Positions 41,279-50,541 are shown, counted from the stretch's first letter. The stretch is 59,205 nt of DNA from JAFEBO01 sp036392375 (GCA_036392375.1 DASVYC010000043.1:1-59205); one strand, 5' to 3'. A program made the numbers and translations. The notes: generated by a model not told the origin, from the sequence alone.

Positions 41279-42773
41279 CTCCGGACTTGGTCCGGAGCGG
41301 CTGCAGTTTCAGGTACGTCACACTGCGCCACAGCCACTCTGCGGGGCCGAAGGCAAAGTGCTTGAGCCACAGATGGGCGAACAGCACCACCGATGCAAAG
41401 ATGACCGCCAGGATGCCGAAGCGTTCGAACGCGGTGGTCTGGCCGAACCATCCCAAGCCCCAGTAGTAGAAGACGGCTGTGCCGAGGATGGAACAGAGCA
41501 GGTACGTGGTCAGCGCCATGCGCCCGGCGTCGGCGAAGAGCCGCGCGATCCGGGCGCAGACACCGGCGTGGGTCCAGCGGACGATGGTGAAGAGGTATCC
41601 CATCGTCAGCAGCGGGCCACCGAAGGTCAGTCCGAATCCGTACAGCAGCGCGGCCCATGCGTGCGACTCGCTGAGCGGCTTGACCCACACGGTGGCGACG
41701 GCGATCGGCAGGCCCAGCAGCAGACCGATGAGGCTGAGGCGTCGGTGCAAAGGCTCACGGCTTGGATGGAAGAGGTCGGACTTTATGAGTATCGCACCGA
41801 GACAGAAGAGGGCGAGGATCGGGGGCCCGCCGCTGAAGAGCGTGAAGATGAAAGCCATGAGCCAGCCGAGAGCACGCAGAGCAAACAACTGCGAGAACGG
41901 GCCGTCGCGCAATGCACGGGTCTCAAGCTCACGGTACGGCTGGTCCCACGGACCGGTGAGCGTGCGTTGCTTGAAGCCGCCGATGATCTGATCGAAAGGT
42001 GGCCTGTCATCGATCACGAAGGCGGGCTTCTGGGAGGCTGTGTTCGCCGCGTTGGTGGTATCAGGCGCCGGTGCTGCGTCCGCTGCGGGGCTCGACGCAG
42101 TCGTCGCGTCTCCTGACGGAGCGGGCGTAGCGGCAGTGGTCTGCGATGCCGGAACCCTGTCCGCGGCACCGGGTCGAGGGAACGTGCCCGATATCGCAAC
42201 CGCCAGAACGCCGAGCAACAGCAAAAAGCTGGAGATCGCGGCCAGGGCGCCCGCGACGATGATCAAACCTCGCACCGAAAGACGGACGAGCAACAGCATT
42301 GCGAAGCCGAGGACGGCGTAGACCACGAGGATGTCGCCGAACCAGATCAGCAGCCCGTGCACCAGTCCGATGAACAGTAACGCGATCAGCCGCCGGATCG
42401 GGTGCGCCCACCAGATCGACCACTTCGAATGAGGGCCGCGTGAGGGGTCGGCGGCGGCTCGCTGACGGGCGCGTTCGAACTGGATCGCGAGGCCGGCACC
42501 GAAGAGCGTGGCGAAGAGCGGATAGAACTTGCCTTCGCAGATGGTCTTGTAGAAGTACCACGCACCTTGCGAGAGCGCGTCGGCGGTGACTGGTGGGACG
42601 TGATCGAAGTACGTGCCCGAGGCCTCACCCATGTAGTGGATGTTCACGCAGAAGATGCCGAGCAGCGCGACGCCGCGTGCGACATCGATCGCGGCGATGC
42701 GCTGCGGCGGCGCGACCGGCTGAGCGGACACCTGTTGCGGTACGGACGGTTCGGCCGCGAGCGACTCGGACAT
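41268..42773 (-). CDS. DUF418-family multi-pass membrane protein
   Basis: A 501-residue protein with about ten transmembrane helices. The start RIAAIDVARGVALLGIFCVN and the C-terminal block with LADAGRMALTTYLLCSI are DUF418 hallmarks; the family is related to acyltransferase-3-like membrane proteins and its activity is unknown. A large Ala/Thr/Pro-rich loop (about residues 200-245, ATPAPSGDATTASSPAAD) separates the halves. It sits between prfA and the flavoprotein gene in one minus-strand run. ATG at 42773 is the only sensible start. Confidence 0.88.
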   Translation of the reverse strand: MSESLAAEPSVPQQVSAQPVAPPQRIAAIDVARGVALLGIFCVNIHYMGEASGTYFDHVPPVTADALSQGAWYFYKTICEGKFYPLFATLFGAGLAIQFERARQRAAADPSRGPHSKWSIWWAHPIRRLIALLFIGLVHGLLIWFGDILVVYAVLGFAMLLLVRLSVRGLIIVAGALAAISSFLLLLGVLAVAISGTFPRPGAADRVPASQTTAATPAPSGDATTASSPAADAAPAPDTTNAANTASQKPAFVIDDRPPFDQIIGGFKQRTLTGPWDQPYRELETRALRDGPFSQLFALRALGWLMAFIFTLFSGGPPILALFCLGAILIKSDLFHPSREPLHRRLSLIGLLLGLPIAVATVWVKPLSESHAWAALLYGFGLTFGGPLLTMGYLFTIVRWTHAGVCARIARLFADAGRMALTTYLLCSILGTAVFYYWGLGWFGQTTAFERFGILAVIFASVVLFAHLWLKHFAFGPAEWLWRSVTYLKLQPLRTKSGGDE

Positions 42774-42869
42774 TTGGTGCCCTCCACGATGCGGAAGGCT
42801 ATTGGGTCTCAGCCTTTGCCGATTTCACAACGCTCGCCGCAACGGTTGTCACACCACGCCCCCGAGGAC

Positions 42870-43964
42870 TCACAGCTCCGCAATCCGCTTCGCCGTTTCC
42901 TGTTCGAGCAGGTCGTGCATGAGCTTGGTGAGATCGCCGGCCATGATGTCACGGAGCTGGTACTCACCGGGGAGGCGTTCGTCGGCGACGATGCCTTCTT
43001 TCCAGCGGTACGTGCGGATCTTCTCGCTGCGATCGCCGCCGCGGATCTGAGACTTGCGGGATTCGGCGCGGGCGTTGTGCTGCTTCTGGCGTTCGAACTC
43101 GTAGAGGCGGGTAACGAGCAGGCGGCGGGCGCGGTCGCGGTTTTGCTGCTGGCTTTTGGCTTCCATCATTTTGATGATGATGCCGCTGGGCTTGTGATGG
43201 ATCTGCCAGGCGGTCTCGACCTTGTTGACGTTCTGGCCGCCGGGTCCTTGGGCGCGGGTTGCGAACTCTTCAACGTCGTCGGCCCAATTGATCTTGACGT
43301 CGACTTCTTCGGGCTCGGGGAGCGTGGCGACGGTGGCGGTGCTGGTGTGCACGCGGCCTGCGGCTTCGGTGGCGGGGACACGCTTCACGCTGTGAACGCC
43401 GGCTTCGAACGCCAGCTCGTTCCAGACACCCTGGCCCTTGACGTTGGCGACGGCGCTCTTGATGCCGCCGGCATCGGACTCGGGGACGAAGTCGAGAACC
43501 TCGAACTTCCAGCCTTTCTTGCCGGCGTACTTGGTGTACATCTCGAGCAGGTCGCGGCACCAGAGGGCGGCCTCGTCGCCGCCGGTGCCGGCGCGGAGTT
43601 CGAGGATAACCGAGCCGATGCGGTTGTCTTCGCCCTGGACGAGTGCGGCCTTGATGCGAGCGAGGGTGTCGGCGGCGTTGGTGGTGAGCGTGGGGAGTTC
43701 TTCGCGGGCGAGCTCGGCCATGTCGGTGTTGCCGCCGGGCTTCAAGGCGGCTTCGAGCTCGGCGATGTCGGCGATCATGGTGCGGAGGCGAGTGATATCA
43801 GCGGCGACCTCATCGAGGGCGGCCTTGCGGATGGAGCGGTCGCGCACGGCCTTGTGGTCGGCGAGGATCGCGGAGTCTTCCAGGTCGCGCGCGAGCTGGG
43901 CGTGCTCGGCGACAATGGCGTCGAGACGCTTGAGGATGGCGGGCTCGATGGGCGGGGCGGGCAT
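42870..43964 (-). CDS. prfA: Peptide chain release factor 1
   Basis: A 364-residue RF1, which reads UAA and UAG and triggers peptide release. The codon-reading tripeptide P197-A-T199 is in VKRVPATEAAGRVHTS (RF2 would have SPF), and G242-G-Q244 is in GPGGQNVNKVE. The N-terminal coiled coil (domain 1) and C-terminal ALRDIMAGDL-type ending (QLRDIMAGDLTKLMHDLLE) are intact. ATG at 43964 fits the family length of about 360. prmC (hemK), the usual neighbour, is not adjacent. The 165-base gap to the divergent HTH gene holds both promoters. Confidence 0.96.
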   Translation of the reverse strand: MPAPPIEPAILKRLDAIVAEHAQLARDLEDSAILADHKAVRDRSIRKAALDEVAADITRLRTMIADIAELEAALKPGGNTDMAELAREELPTLTTNAADTLARIKAALVQGEDNRIGSVILELRAGTGGDEAALWCRDLLEMYTKYAGKKGWKFEVLDFVPESDAGGIKSAVANVKGQGVWNELAFEAGVHSVKRVPATEAAGRVHTSTATVATLPEPEEVDVKINWADDVEEFATRAQGPGGQNVNKVETAWQIHHKPSGIIIKMMEAKSQQQNRDRARRLLVTRLYEFERQKQHNARAESRKSQIRGGDRSEKIRTYRWKEGIVADERLPGEYQLRDIMAGDLTKLMHDLLEQETAKRIAEL

Positions 43965-44129
43965 CCGGATAAATGTAGCGGGATGGCGGAGGGGCGCGGC
44001 CTGGGCATCCTCGGAAAACGTCGGGCTGCATGCGAGAACCCGCAACCCGGGACGGGAACTTGGTGAAAAACATGCGTAGGATTTCACTCAGCAGATCCCG
44101 GGGAAGACTGGGTCCGAGCGGAGAAGCCC

Positions 44130-44828
44130 GTGCGAACGCACACGCCCGAAGAGTTGGTCCTGTCGAGCCCTGCGCAGTGGCGGGCGTTGTCGTCGTCGGT
44201 GCGGCTGCAGATGGTGGACTTGCTGCGGATGCTGGGGCCGTGCGCGGTGCCAAGGCTGGCGGAGGCGTTGGATCGTCCCGCGGACGGGCTGTACCACCAC
44301 GTGCGGATCCTGGAGAAGGCGGGGATCGTGCGGAAGGTGGGCGAGGAACGGATCGGGCCTCGGTTGCAGGCGGTGTACGCGACGGCGGCGAAGGACGTGC
44401 GGCTGCCGGTGGATCGGGCGGACGCAAAGACGGCGGCGCAGCTCGCGCGGGTGACGTCGTCGCTGCTGCGGACGGCGGATCGGGGCGTGGCGGCGGCGAT
44501 CCGCGCTGGCGGGATCAAGCAGACCGGGCCGGAGCGGGACGTTTGGTGCCGCATCCACACGGGAAGAGTTGACGCGGCACGGTTGGCGCGGCTGAACGCG
44601 CTGCTCAAGGAGATCGAGCGGGAGATCGATCTGGGCCGGTCGAGCGGGACGGGGCGGACGATGTCGCTGGTGGTGGCGTTGTGGCCGACGACTCGGGGCC
44701 GGCGATTCGACGGGAACACGCAAGGGCCGGACCGAAAGACGGGCACGAAGAAAGCCAAGAATCGAGGCAATGATCGGAAGTCCAACAAGCCCCGCGGAAA
44801 ACGGGGCAACGCGGAGGAGCGGACTTGA
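44130..44828 (+). CDS. ArsR-like winged-helix transcriptional regulator
   Basis: A 232-residue protein. Residues 12-75 form a winged helix typical of ArsR/HTH_20 (LSSSVRLQMVDLLRMLGPCA, then VPRLAEALDRPADGLYHHVR and LEKAGIVRKVG). The middle is helical; the tail from about 185 is strongly basic (KTGTKKAKNRGNDRKSNKPR) and may add nonspecific nucleic acid binding. GTG start at 44130. Its stop overlaps the TTG start of the ABC ATPase gene (TTGA, 44825-44828), so regulator and transporter are one operon, and it likely controls that operon. Confidence 0.85.
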   Translation: MRTHTPEELVLSSPAQWRALSSSVRLQMVDLLRMLGPCAVPRLAEALDRPADGLYHHVRILEKAGIVRKVGEERIGPRLQAVYATAAKDVRLPVDRADAKTAAQLARVTSSLLRTADRGVAAAIRAGGIKQTGPERDVWCRIHTGRVDAARLARLNALLKEIEREIDLGRSSGTGRTMSLVVALWPTTRGRRFDGNTQGPDRKTGTKKAKNRGNDRKSNKPRGKRGNAEERT

Positions 44829-45820
44829 GTAACGCCATCGAGATTCGCGGCGTGCGGAAGACCTTCGGGCCCAAGGTCGCGGTCGAAAACCTCGACCTGC
44901 ACGTGCCCGAGGGCTCCTTGTATGGGTTCATCGGGCCCAACGGCGCGGGCAAGAGCACCACGATCCGGATGATCATGTCGATCATCTTCCCGGATCAGGG
45001 CGAGCTGCGCGTGCTGGGCAAGGCGAGCGCGGTGGAGAGCAAGGACCGGATCGGGTACCTGCCCGAAGAGCGCGGCGTGTACAAGAAAATGAAGGTCGGC
45101 GTGTTCCTGAACTACATCGCGCGGCTGAAGGGCATCGACGCGGCGGCGGCGGACAAGCGCGTGAAGGAATGGCTGGTCCGGGTGGGGTTGCAGGAGACCT
45201 ACCGCAAGAAGTGCGAGGAGCTCTCCAAGGGCATGCAGCAGAAGGTGCAGTTCATCACGTCGGTGATCCACGAGCCCGACCTCCTGATCCTGGACGAGGT
45301 GTTCACGGGGCTCGACCCGGTGAACCGACGGCTGATGCGGGAGCTGATCCAGGAGCAGAACGACCGCGGCGCGACGATCATCTTCTCGACGCACGCGATG
45401 CGCGAGGCCGAGGAGCTGTGCGACAACATCTTCATGATCCACAAAGGAGTGAAGGTGATCGATTCGTCGCTGGAGGATGTGTGGCGGCGGTACGACCCCA
45501 AGACGATGGTGGTCGAGCCGATCAGCCCGGCGGACCTGGCGCTCGGGTGGGGCGCCCTGCCGGGCGCTCGTGCGGCGACGGAGAAGGACAACGCGGTCGA
45601 GATCAGCCTGCACGACGGAGCGGACATCGGGGAGTTGATGCGTCAGGCGGCGACGCTGGCCCCGGTGCGGCGGCTGGAGGTGAAGCGCGCGAGCCTGGAA
45701 GACATCTTCATCTCCATCGTTGGGTCGGGCGGGGGCGAGACGGTCGAGCAGTTGCGGATGGAGCTGGCGGCGGGGAAGGGATCGACGAGCGAAGAACTCG
45801 CGGAGGTGACTCGTGGGTAA
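44825..45820 (+). CDS. ABC-2 exporter ATP-binding subunit (NatA-like)
   Basis: A 331-residue ATPase. Walker A is GPNGAGKSTT, the signature ELSKGMQQKVQF, Walker B LLILDEVFTGLDPVNRR (with Val where Pro is usual) and the switch His STHAMREAEEL. GYLPEERGVYKKMKVGVFL is typical of the NatA/YhaQ group that pairs with a large ABC-2 permease. C-terminal 90 residues form the regulatory domain. TTG start, coupled to the regulator upstream, and its end overlaps the permease start by 8 bases. Confidence 0.93.
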   Translation: MSNAIEIRGVRKTFGPKVAVENLDLHVPEGSLYGFIGPNGAGKSTTIRMIMSIIFPDQGELRVLGKASAVESKDRIGYLPEERGVYKKMKVGVFLNYIARLKGIDAAAADKRVKEWLVRVGLQETYRKKCEELSKGMQQKVQFITSVIHEPDLLILDEVFTGLDPVNRRLMRELIQEQNDRGATIIFSTHAMREAEELCDNIFMIHKGVKVIDSSLEDVWRRYDPKTMVVEPISPADLALGWGALPGARAATEKDNAVEISLHDGADIGELMRQAATLAPVRRLEVKRASLEDIFISIVGSGGGETVEQLRMELAAGKGSTSEELAEVTRG

Positions 45821-47252
45821 GGTGTTCATCATTGCCTGGCGCGAGTTTCTCGCCATCGTCGCGACCAAGGCGTTCATCCTCGGCCTGCTTCTGCCGCCTG
45901 CGATCATGACGCTGCTCATGTTCGCGCTGCCGCTGCTCATGAACAAGAAGCCGCCGACCGTCTACGGGCATATTGCCCTGATCGACCAGAGCGGCAAGGT
46001 CACGCCCCGGCTAGTGGACGCCTATGACCCGGTGAAGCAGAAGGAACGCAAAGAGCAGCGCGACAAGGCGGTGAAGGAGCAGGTCGCCGCGGGCATGAAG
46101 TCGATCGGGCTTGATGACAAGACCGCGGGAGAGCTGAAGAAGCAGATGGACTCCAACCCCGCGGCGTCACAGGCCGCGAGCATCCTCGCGGAGACCAATC
46201 TGGTGCTGCAGGTGCTGCCGCCCGAGACGCCGGTGGACGAGGCGCGGCAGGCGATCCTGAAGGCCACGGGTCGCGAGAAGGCCGAGGACGGGCACGCGGC
46301 GCGGCTGGCGCTGCTGGTGATCCCCAAGAACGCCGTGGACGCGGAGAAGGATGAGAACGGGCGGCCCAAGTTCGGACCGTTTCAGCTCCTGACGGCGCCG
46401 CGTCTCAATGTCGAGGTGCAGGGTGATATCCGCGATCAGGCGCGGCGCGCGATCGTGGACACCCGCTTGACCGACGCGGGGCAGGATGTGGAGCAGGTGC
46501 GTGCCTTGATGGCGCGGCCGGAGGTCGAGGAGAAAGCGGTGACGGCGTCGGGTGATTCCAAGATCAACGCGGCGGCGAAGATGCTGGTGCCCGGGGCGTT
46601 CATGTTCCTGCTGTGGATCAGCGTGTTCAGCTCGGGGCAGTACCTGCTGATGAGCACGATCGAGGAGAAGTCGAGCCGCGTGATGGAGGTGCTGCTGTCG
46701 GCGGTGAGCCCGCTGCAGCTCATGCTGGGCAAGATCATCGGGAAGGGCGCGGTGGGGCTCTTGATTCTGGCGTTGTTCTCGAGCGCGGGCGTGGCGGCGT
46801 TGATCTTCTTCGCCATGGCCGAACTGATCGCGTGGGAGAACCTGGTGCTGCTCTTGGTGTACTTCGTGATCGCGTACATCGTGGTCGCGTGCCTGATGGC
46901 CGCGATCGGTGCGGCGGTGAACGACGTGAACGAGGCCCAGGCGCTGATGACGCCGGTGATGCTCATCCTGGTGGTTCCGATGATGCTGTGGTTCCCGATC
47001 CTGAACAACCCGAACTCGACGTTCGCGGTGGTGTGCTCGTTCGTGCCGCTCATCAACCCGTTCGTCATGGTGCTGCGGATCTGCGGTTCGGAAGCGATCC
47101 CGATGTGGCAGATCCCGGTGAGCATCCTGGTCGGGTTCATCACGGTGGTGGTGATGTGCTGGGCGTCGGCGAAGATCTTCCGGATCGGGGTGCTGATGTA
47201 CGGCAAGCCGCCGAACTTCACGACGCTGATCAAGTGGGTGCGGATGGCGTGA
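45813..47252 (+). CDS. ABC-2 exporter permease (NatB/YhaP-like)
   Basis: A 479-residue permease of the NatB type: one N-terminal transmembrane helix (LGLLLPPAIMTLLMFALPLL), an extracytoplasmic domain of about 220 residues rich in Lys, Glu and Gln, then five or six helices (MLVPGAFMFLLWISVFSSGQ, GAVGLLILALFSSAGVAALI, LMTPVMLILVVPMMLW and others). The motif EEKSSRVMEVLLSAVSPLQL is the family hallmark. Related pairs export Na+ or antibiotics; the substrate here cannot be told. GTG start. Followed by a terminator at 47300-47325. Confidence 0.92.
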   Translation: MGKVFIIAWREFLAIVATKAFILGLLLPPAIMTLLMFALPLLMNKKPPTVYGHIALIDQSGKVTPRLVDAYDPVKQKERKEQRDKAVKEQVAAGMKSIGLDDKTAGELKKQMDSNPAASQAASILAETNLVLQVLPPETPVDEARQAILKATGREKAEDGHAARLALLVIPKNAVDAEKDENGRPKFGPFQLLTAPRLNVEVQGDIRDQARRAIVDTRLTDAGQDVEQVRALMARPEVEEKAVTASGDSKINAAAKMLVPGAFMFLLWISVFSSGQYLLMSTIEEKSSRVMEVLLSAVSPLQLMLGKIIGKGAVGLLILALFSSAGVAALIFFAMAELIAWENLVLLLVYFVIAYIVVACLMAAIGAAVNDVNEAQALMTPVMLILVVPMMLWFPILNNPNSTFAVVCSFVPLINPFVMVLRICGSEAIPMWQIPVSILVGFITVVVMCWASAKIFRIGVLMYGKPPNFTTLIKWVRMA

Positions 47253-47253
47253 G

Positions 47254-47290
47254 ATGGAAAATGGCAAAAAGCAAAGAGCCAAATGGCACA
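47254..47290. repeat. AT-richer repeat word after the permease gene
   Basis: ATGGAAAATGGCAAAAAGCA followed by AAGAGCCAAATGGCAC, the reverse complement of a TTTGGCTCTTTGC/TTTTGCCATTTTCC run. It belongs to the same word family as 25301-25336, 35921-35946 and 48301-48326. Confidence 0.5.
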
Positions 47291-47299
47291 TGAAGGCAG

Positions 47300-47325
47300 A
47301 GGCCCCGAGATGTCGGGGCCTTTTT
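47300..47325 (+). terminator. Intrinsic terminator of the ABC exporter operon
   Basis: A 9-bp stem AGGCCCCGA/TCGGGGCCT with loop GATG and five T residues, 48 bases after the permease stop. Confidence 0.92.
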
Positions 47326-47470
47326 CTTTGCTCGGGTGCCACTGGTTGGCGTCTCGGAGTCAAACAGTGTGAGGGCTGGCCATAAAGGCGCGGCCTCCGG
47401 CTTGGCTCCGAGCCGTCAAGCCGTGGCACACGGACTGTGTGTGGTGATTCGAAGGGACTCCCGCCGTGAT

Positions 47471-48175
47471 TCAGCGCAGCGAGTCGATGAACTTCAGCAC
47501 TGAGTGGGTGTCGCTGAGATCGTCGACCGAGTGATCGGCGCCGGAGGTCTTGAGGTCGGCGGCGCTGAACTGGCCGGTGCCGACACCGAGGCAGGCGTGG
47601 CCGTGGACTTTGGCGCAGTGCACGTCGTGCGGAGTGTCGCCGATGATGAGCACGCGGGAGGGATCGCGGTCGTGCTTGTCGCGGTAGCGCTTGGTCGCGA
47701 CGGGAGGCAGGTGCGCACGCTCCGGCGGATCGTGCGGCGATTCGTCGCCCCAGGCGCAGATCGGGAACCGCTCGGGGTTGAGGTCCACGGAGCGGAGTTT
47801 CATCGAACCGGTGCTGGCGAAGTTGCCGGTGAGCACGCCGAGGGTGATGGCATCGCGGCCGTCGAGGGCGTTGACGAGTTCGTGCACGCCGGGGAGTGCG
47901 CGGGATTGCACGCGGCCTTCGCCGGTTTGGGCGAAGTGGTGGCGCATGCGGTCTTCGTACGCGGCGCGGAACGCGGCCAGGTTCTCGCGGCTGGCGGGCT
48001 TGCCGACCTTGGCGAGCATGTCGCGCATGATGAGCGGGTCGAGGCGGCCGGCGACAGAGACGCCGCCGGCGTTGCAGGCTGGGCCGAAGAGGGCCGTGCC
48101 GGCCTCGTCCATGGCGCGGATGCCGACGCCGCCGGTGACGAGGAGGGTGGCGTCGATGTCGAAGAGGATGAGCAT
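47471..48175 (-). CDS. HAD-superfamily phosphatase
   Basis: A 234-residue hydrolase with the four HAD motifs: nucleophile FDIDATL (Asp6, general acid Asp8), GVLTGN (Thr), the conserved Lys in VATKRYRDK and IIGDTPHDVHCAK with the metal Asp residues. The cap of about 75 residues is helical, like phosphoglycolate phosphatase or beta-phosphoglucomutase. Substrate unknown. The 60 bases before the ATG are nearly all pyrimidine on the coding strand with no ribosome binding site. It is near asnB on the same strand but separated by about 200 bases with hairpins. Confidence 0.88.
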   Translation of the reverse strand: MLILFDIDATLLVTGGVGIRAMDEAGTALFGPACNAGGVSVAGRLDPLIMRDMLAKVGKPASRENLAAFRAAYEDRMRHHFAQTGEGRVQSRALPGVHELVNALDGRDAITLGVLTGNFASTGSMKLRSVDLNPERFPICAWGDESPHDPPERAHLPPVATKRYRDKHDRDPSRVLIIGDTPHDVHCAKVHGHACLGVGTGQFSAADLKTSGADHSVDDLSDTHSVLKFIDSLR

Positions 48176-48261
48176 GGAGGGGAGTGGGAAGGGGTGAGGG
48201 GAGAGGGGTGAGAAGAAGAGGGGCAGCGTAGGGGTGATGGGTGGAGGGCTCGGAGAACAAA

Positions 48262-48357
48262 CCTTTCGCGCGAGCGAAGGGTGGGCTCCGCGTACGGGAT
48301 CTCAAAGGGCCAAGCCGAAATCGCACGCGTGGGTGACCCTCCGCTCGCGCGGAGGTT
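48262..48357. repeat. Mutually complementary hairpins between asnB and the HAD gene
   Basis: CCTTTCGCGCGAGCGAAGG (48262-48280) and CCTCCGCTCGCGCGGAGG (48339-48356) are each self-complementary, and the arm at 48267-48282 is also complementary to 48337-48352 at 15 of 16 positions, so alternative structures are possible. Between them at 48301-48326 is a copy of the TTTGAGATC/GGCCCTTTG word family. It may act as the asnB terminator, but no strong T tract is present. Confidence 0.5.
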
Positions 48358-48383
48358 TCCTATTGGGACGACGATTGCGAGGG

Positions 48384-50390
48384 TCAGCACGCTGCCGCAC
48401 CGCGGTTGATGTCGCGGAGCCACGCGGCCCAGATCGCGAGGACGAGGAGCATGTACAGCCGCTGGGAGTGGTCGCGTCTGCGGCTCATGTGATCGTTCAC
48501 CATCTGTGTGACGAAGCGGCGGTTGATGGTGATGCCCAGGAGATCCTCGGGGAACGGGTCGGGGCCGTTCAGGGTGTCGAGGAGGAGTTGTCGCATGCCG
48601 CCGTAGTCGGTGCGGAACCACTCGCCGATGGGGATGGAGAAGCCCATCTTGGGGCGGTCGACGACGGAGTCGGGGAGGTACTTGCGGGCGACTTGCTTGA
48701 GGAGGCCCTTGCGTTCGCCGTCGGGCATGAGGACATCGGGCCGGACGCGGATCATGCGGTCGACGAGCTCGCGGGCGAGGAACGGGGCGCGGACCTCGAG
48801 GCCGACGGACATGGAGGCGGTGTCGGTTTTGCGGAGGAGGTCTTCGGGGAGGTAGCCCGCGAGGTCCGTCGACAGAGCTCGCGAGATGAACGCCGCGTCG
48901 TCTTCTGCTTCGCGCGGCAACCAGTTCCTGGAGTGACGTCCGAGCCAGCGGTTCCAGTCGCCGTCGATCAGTTCCCGGCGCATGGACTGCGGAAACAGCG
49001 AAAGCAGCTCTTCGTAGCGTCCGACAGCGAGTGCGCTTAGGAGGCGACCGAATCTGCTTCGGAGCCTGGATGTTGCGGGTTGTTGGGATGTGGCCACGAA
49101 TTGCCCGAGGTTCTTTGCCCACTGTGGCGCGTGTCGGGCGGCGGCGAGGGGGCCGAGGATGCGGTGTCTTTCATAGCCCAGGAAGAGTTCATCGCCGCCG
49201 TCGCCGCCGAGGGCGACTCGTACCGCTCCGCGTGCGGCCCGGCTGACCCACAGCGACGGAAGGAGCGAGCTGTCGCCAAAGGGAAGCCCGAGCTGTCGGA
49301 TCGCGGCGACGAGGTCTTCCGAAGGGGACGCGGCGCAGTCGAGAACATGATGGCGAATCCCGATGTGTCGCGCGGTCGCCGCAGCTGCGGCTGATTCGTC
49401 GAAGCCCGGTGATGGCATGCGAACGGTGAAGGCTTCGATTGATGGGTCGTGAGCGGCGGCGTAGCGAGCGACCAATGCCGAATCCAGACCTCCGGACAGA
49501 AAGATGCCCATCGGTACGTCCGCTTCGAGTCTTGATCGCACCGCTGTCGCGATCAGCTCATCGGCGTCGATTGCGTCCATCTCTGCATCGCGGGGTCGTT
49601 CACGCTCCCATCGATGCATCGCCACCGACTCTCGCAGGGCTAGTTCATTGTCGCCCCAATGCCCCCAGATTTGGACATAGCCGATAGGAACCGCGGCGAG
49701 GCCGCGTTGGGGGATGGTGGCCGACCAACCGAAGGCGGTCCATGCGGCGATCGCCGGGACGCTCACATCTGATCGGACCCCACGTTCGTACCCGCGCGCC
49801 GGCCGAGCCCGCGCGAGGCCTGCCGCGGTGCTGGCGAAGCTGACCGACGGCTTGTCGTCATCGAAGTACAGGGGCTTCTCGCCGAATCGATCGCGTGACA
49901 GCACCAGCGTCCCGCTCCCGGCGTCCCAGATTGCGACCGCGAACATGCCGTCGAGTTTGGTGAAGAGTGCGTGGCCCCATTCGCGCCAGCCGTGGATGAG
50001 GACTTCGGTGTCGCTGTGGTCGGTGACGAAGTGGTGGCCGGCGGCCTGCAGCTCGCGGCGGAGGTCGCGGTGGTTGTAGATGCAGCCGTTGAAGACGACC
50101 GCGACGCGGCCGTTCCGGGGCTTGTCAGGATGCGGCCCGCGGTCGCTCACCATGGGTTGGTGGCCACCCGCGTGGTCGATGATCGACAGACGGCGGTGGA
50201 CGAACGCGACATCGACGATCGTGCCATCCGGTCGCGTCGCGCGATCGCGGAAGCGGCCCTGGCCGTCGGGGCCGCGGTGCTTGATGGAGTCGTCGAGGAT
50301 GTCGAGCCAAGCTTCCGGGATGGCGACATCGGGCGGCGGGGGCTGCGTGCCGGCGGGATGGACCTTGAGGATGCCGGCGATGCCGCACAT
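48384..50390 (-). CDS. asnB: Asparagine synthase (glutamine-hydrolysing)
   Basis: A 668-residue class II amidotransferase. Cys2 is the glutaminase nucleophile (MCGIAGIL), followed by HRGPDGQG and VFNGCIYNHRDLRREL. The synthetase half has the PP-loop FLSGGLDSALVARY and GGDGGDELFLGYER, then KTDTASMSVGLEVRAPFL. It makes asparagine from aspartate, ATP and glutamine, or acts on a surface sugar pathway as many duplicated AsnB proteins do. ATG at 50390 is fixed by the need for Cys2. Its leader (about 50391-50465) is pyrimidine-rich. No exopolysaccharide genes flank it, so a housekeeping role is plausible. Confidence 0.94.
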   Translation of the reverse strand: MCGIAGILKVHPAGTQPPPPDVAIPEAWLDILDDSIKHRGPDGQGRFRDRATRPDGTIVDVAFVHRRLSIIDHAGGHQPMVSDRGPHPDKPRNGRVAVVFNGCIYNHRDLRRELQAAGHHFVTDHSDTEVLIHGWREWGHALFTKLDGMFAVAIWDAGSGTLVLSRDRFGEKPLYFDDDKPSVSFASTAAGLARARPARGYERGVRSDVSVPAIAAWTAFGWSATIPQRGLAAVPIGYVQIWGHWGDNELALRESVAMHRWERERPRDAEMDAIDADELIATAVRSRLEADVPMGIFLSGGLDSALVARYAAAHDPSIEAFTVRMPSPGFDESAAAAATARHIGIRHHVLDCAASPSEDLVAAIRQLGLPFGDSSLLPSLWVSRAARGAVRVALGGDGGDELFLGYERHRILGPLAAARHAPQWAKNLGQFVATSQQPATSRLRSRFGRLLSALAVGRYEELLSLFPQSMRRELIDGDWNRWLGRHSRNWLPREAEDDAAFISRALSTDLAGYLPEDLLRKTDTASMSVGLEVRAPFLARELVDRMIRVRPDVLMPDGERKGLLKQVARKYLPDSVVDRPKMGFSIPIGEWFRTDYGGMRQLLLDTLNGPDPFPEDLLGITINRRFVTQMVNDHMSRRRDHSQRLYMLLVLAIWAAWLRDINRGAAAC

Positions 50391-50541
50391 GGGCAGGAAG
50401 GGGAAGAGGGGGGAAGGGGCAGCGGAGCAGGGGGAGAAGAGTGGGGAGAAACGTGAACGAGTGCGAGAGGGGAAACGGGTGTTCACTGCGCCGGGGTGGG
50501 GACGCCCCGGCTCGCTGGTGCGGCGCGGAGGGGCTGGGCGG

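Noticed and set aside
46167..48326. A 719-codon minus-strand frame over the ABC permease and HAD genes
   Set aside because: It spans a terminator and two well-supported genes and is an Arg/His/Pro-rich shadow.
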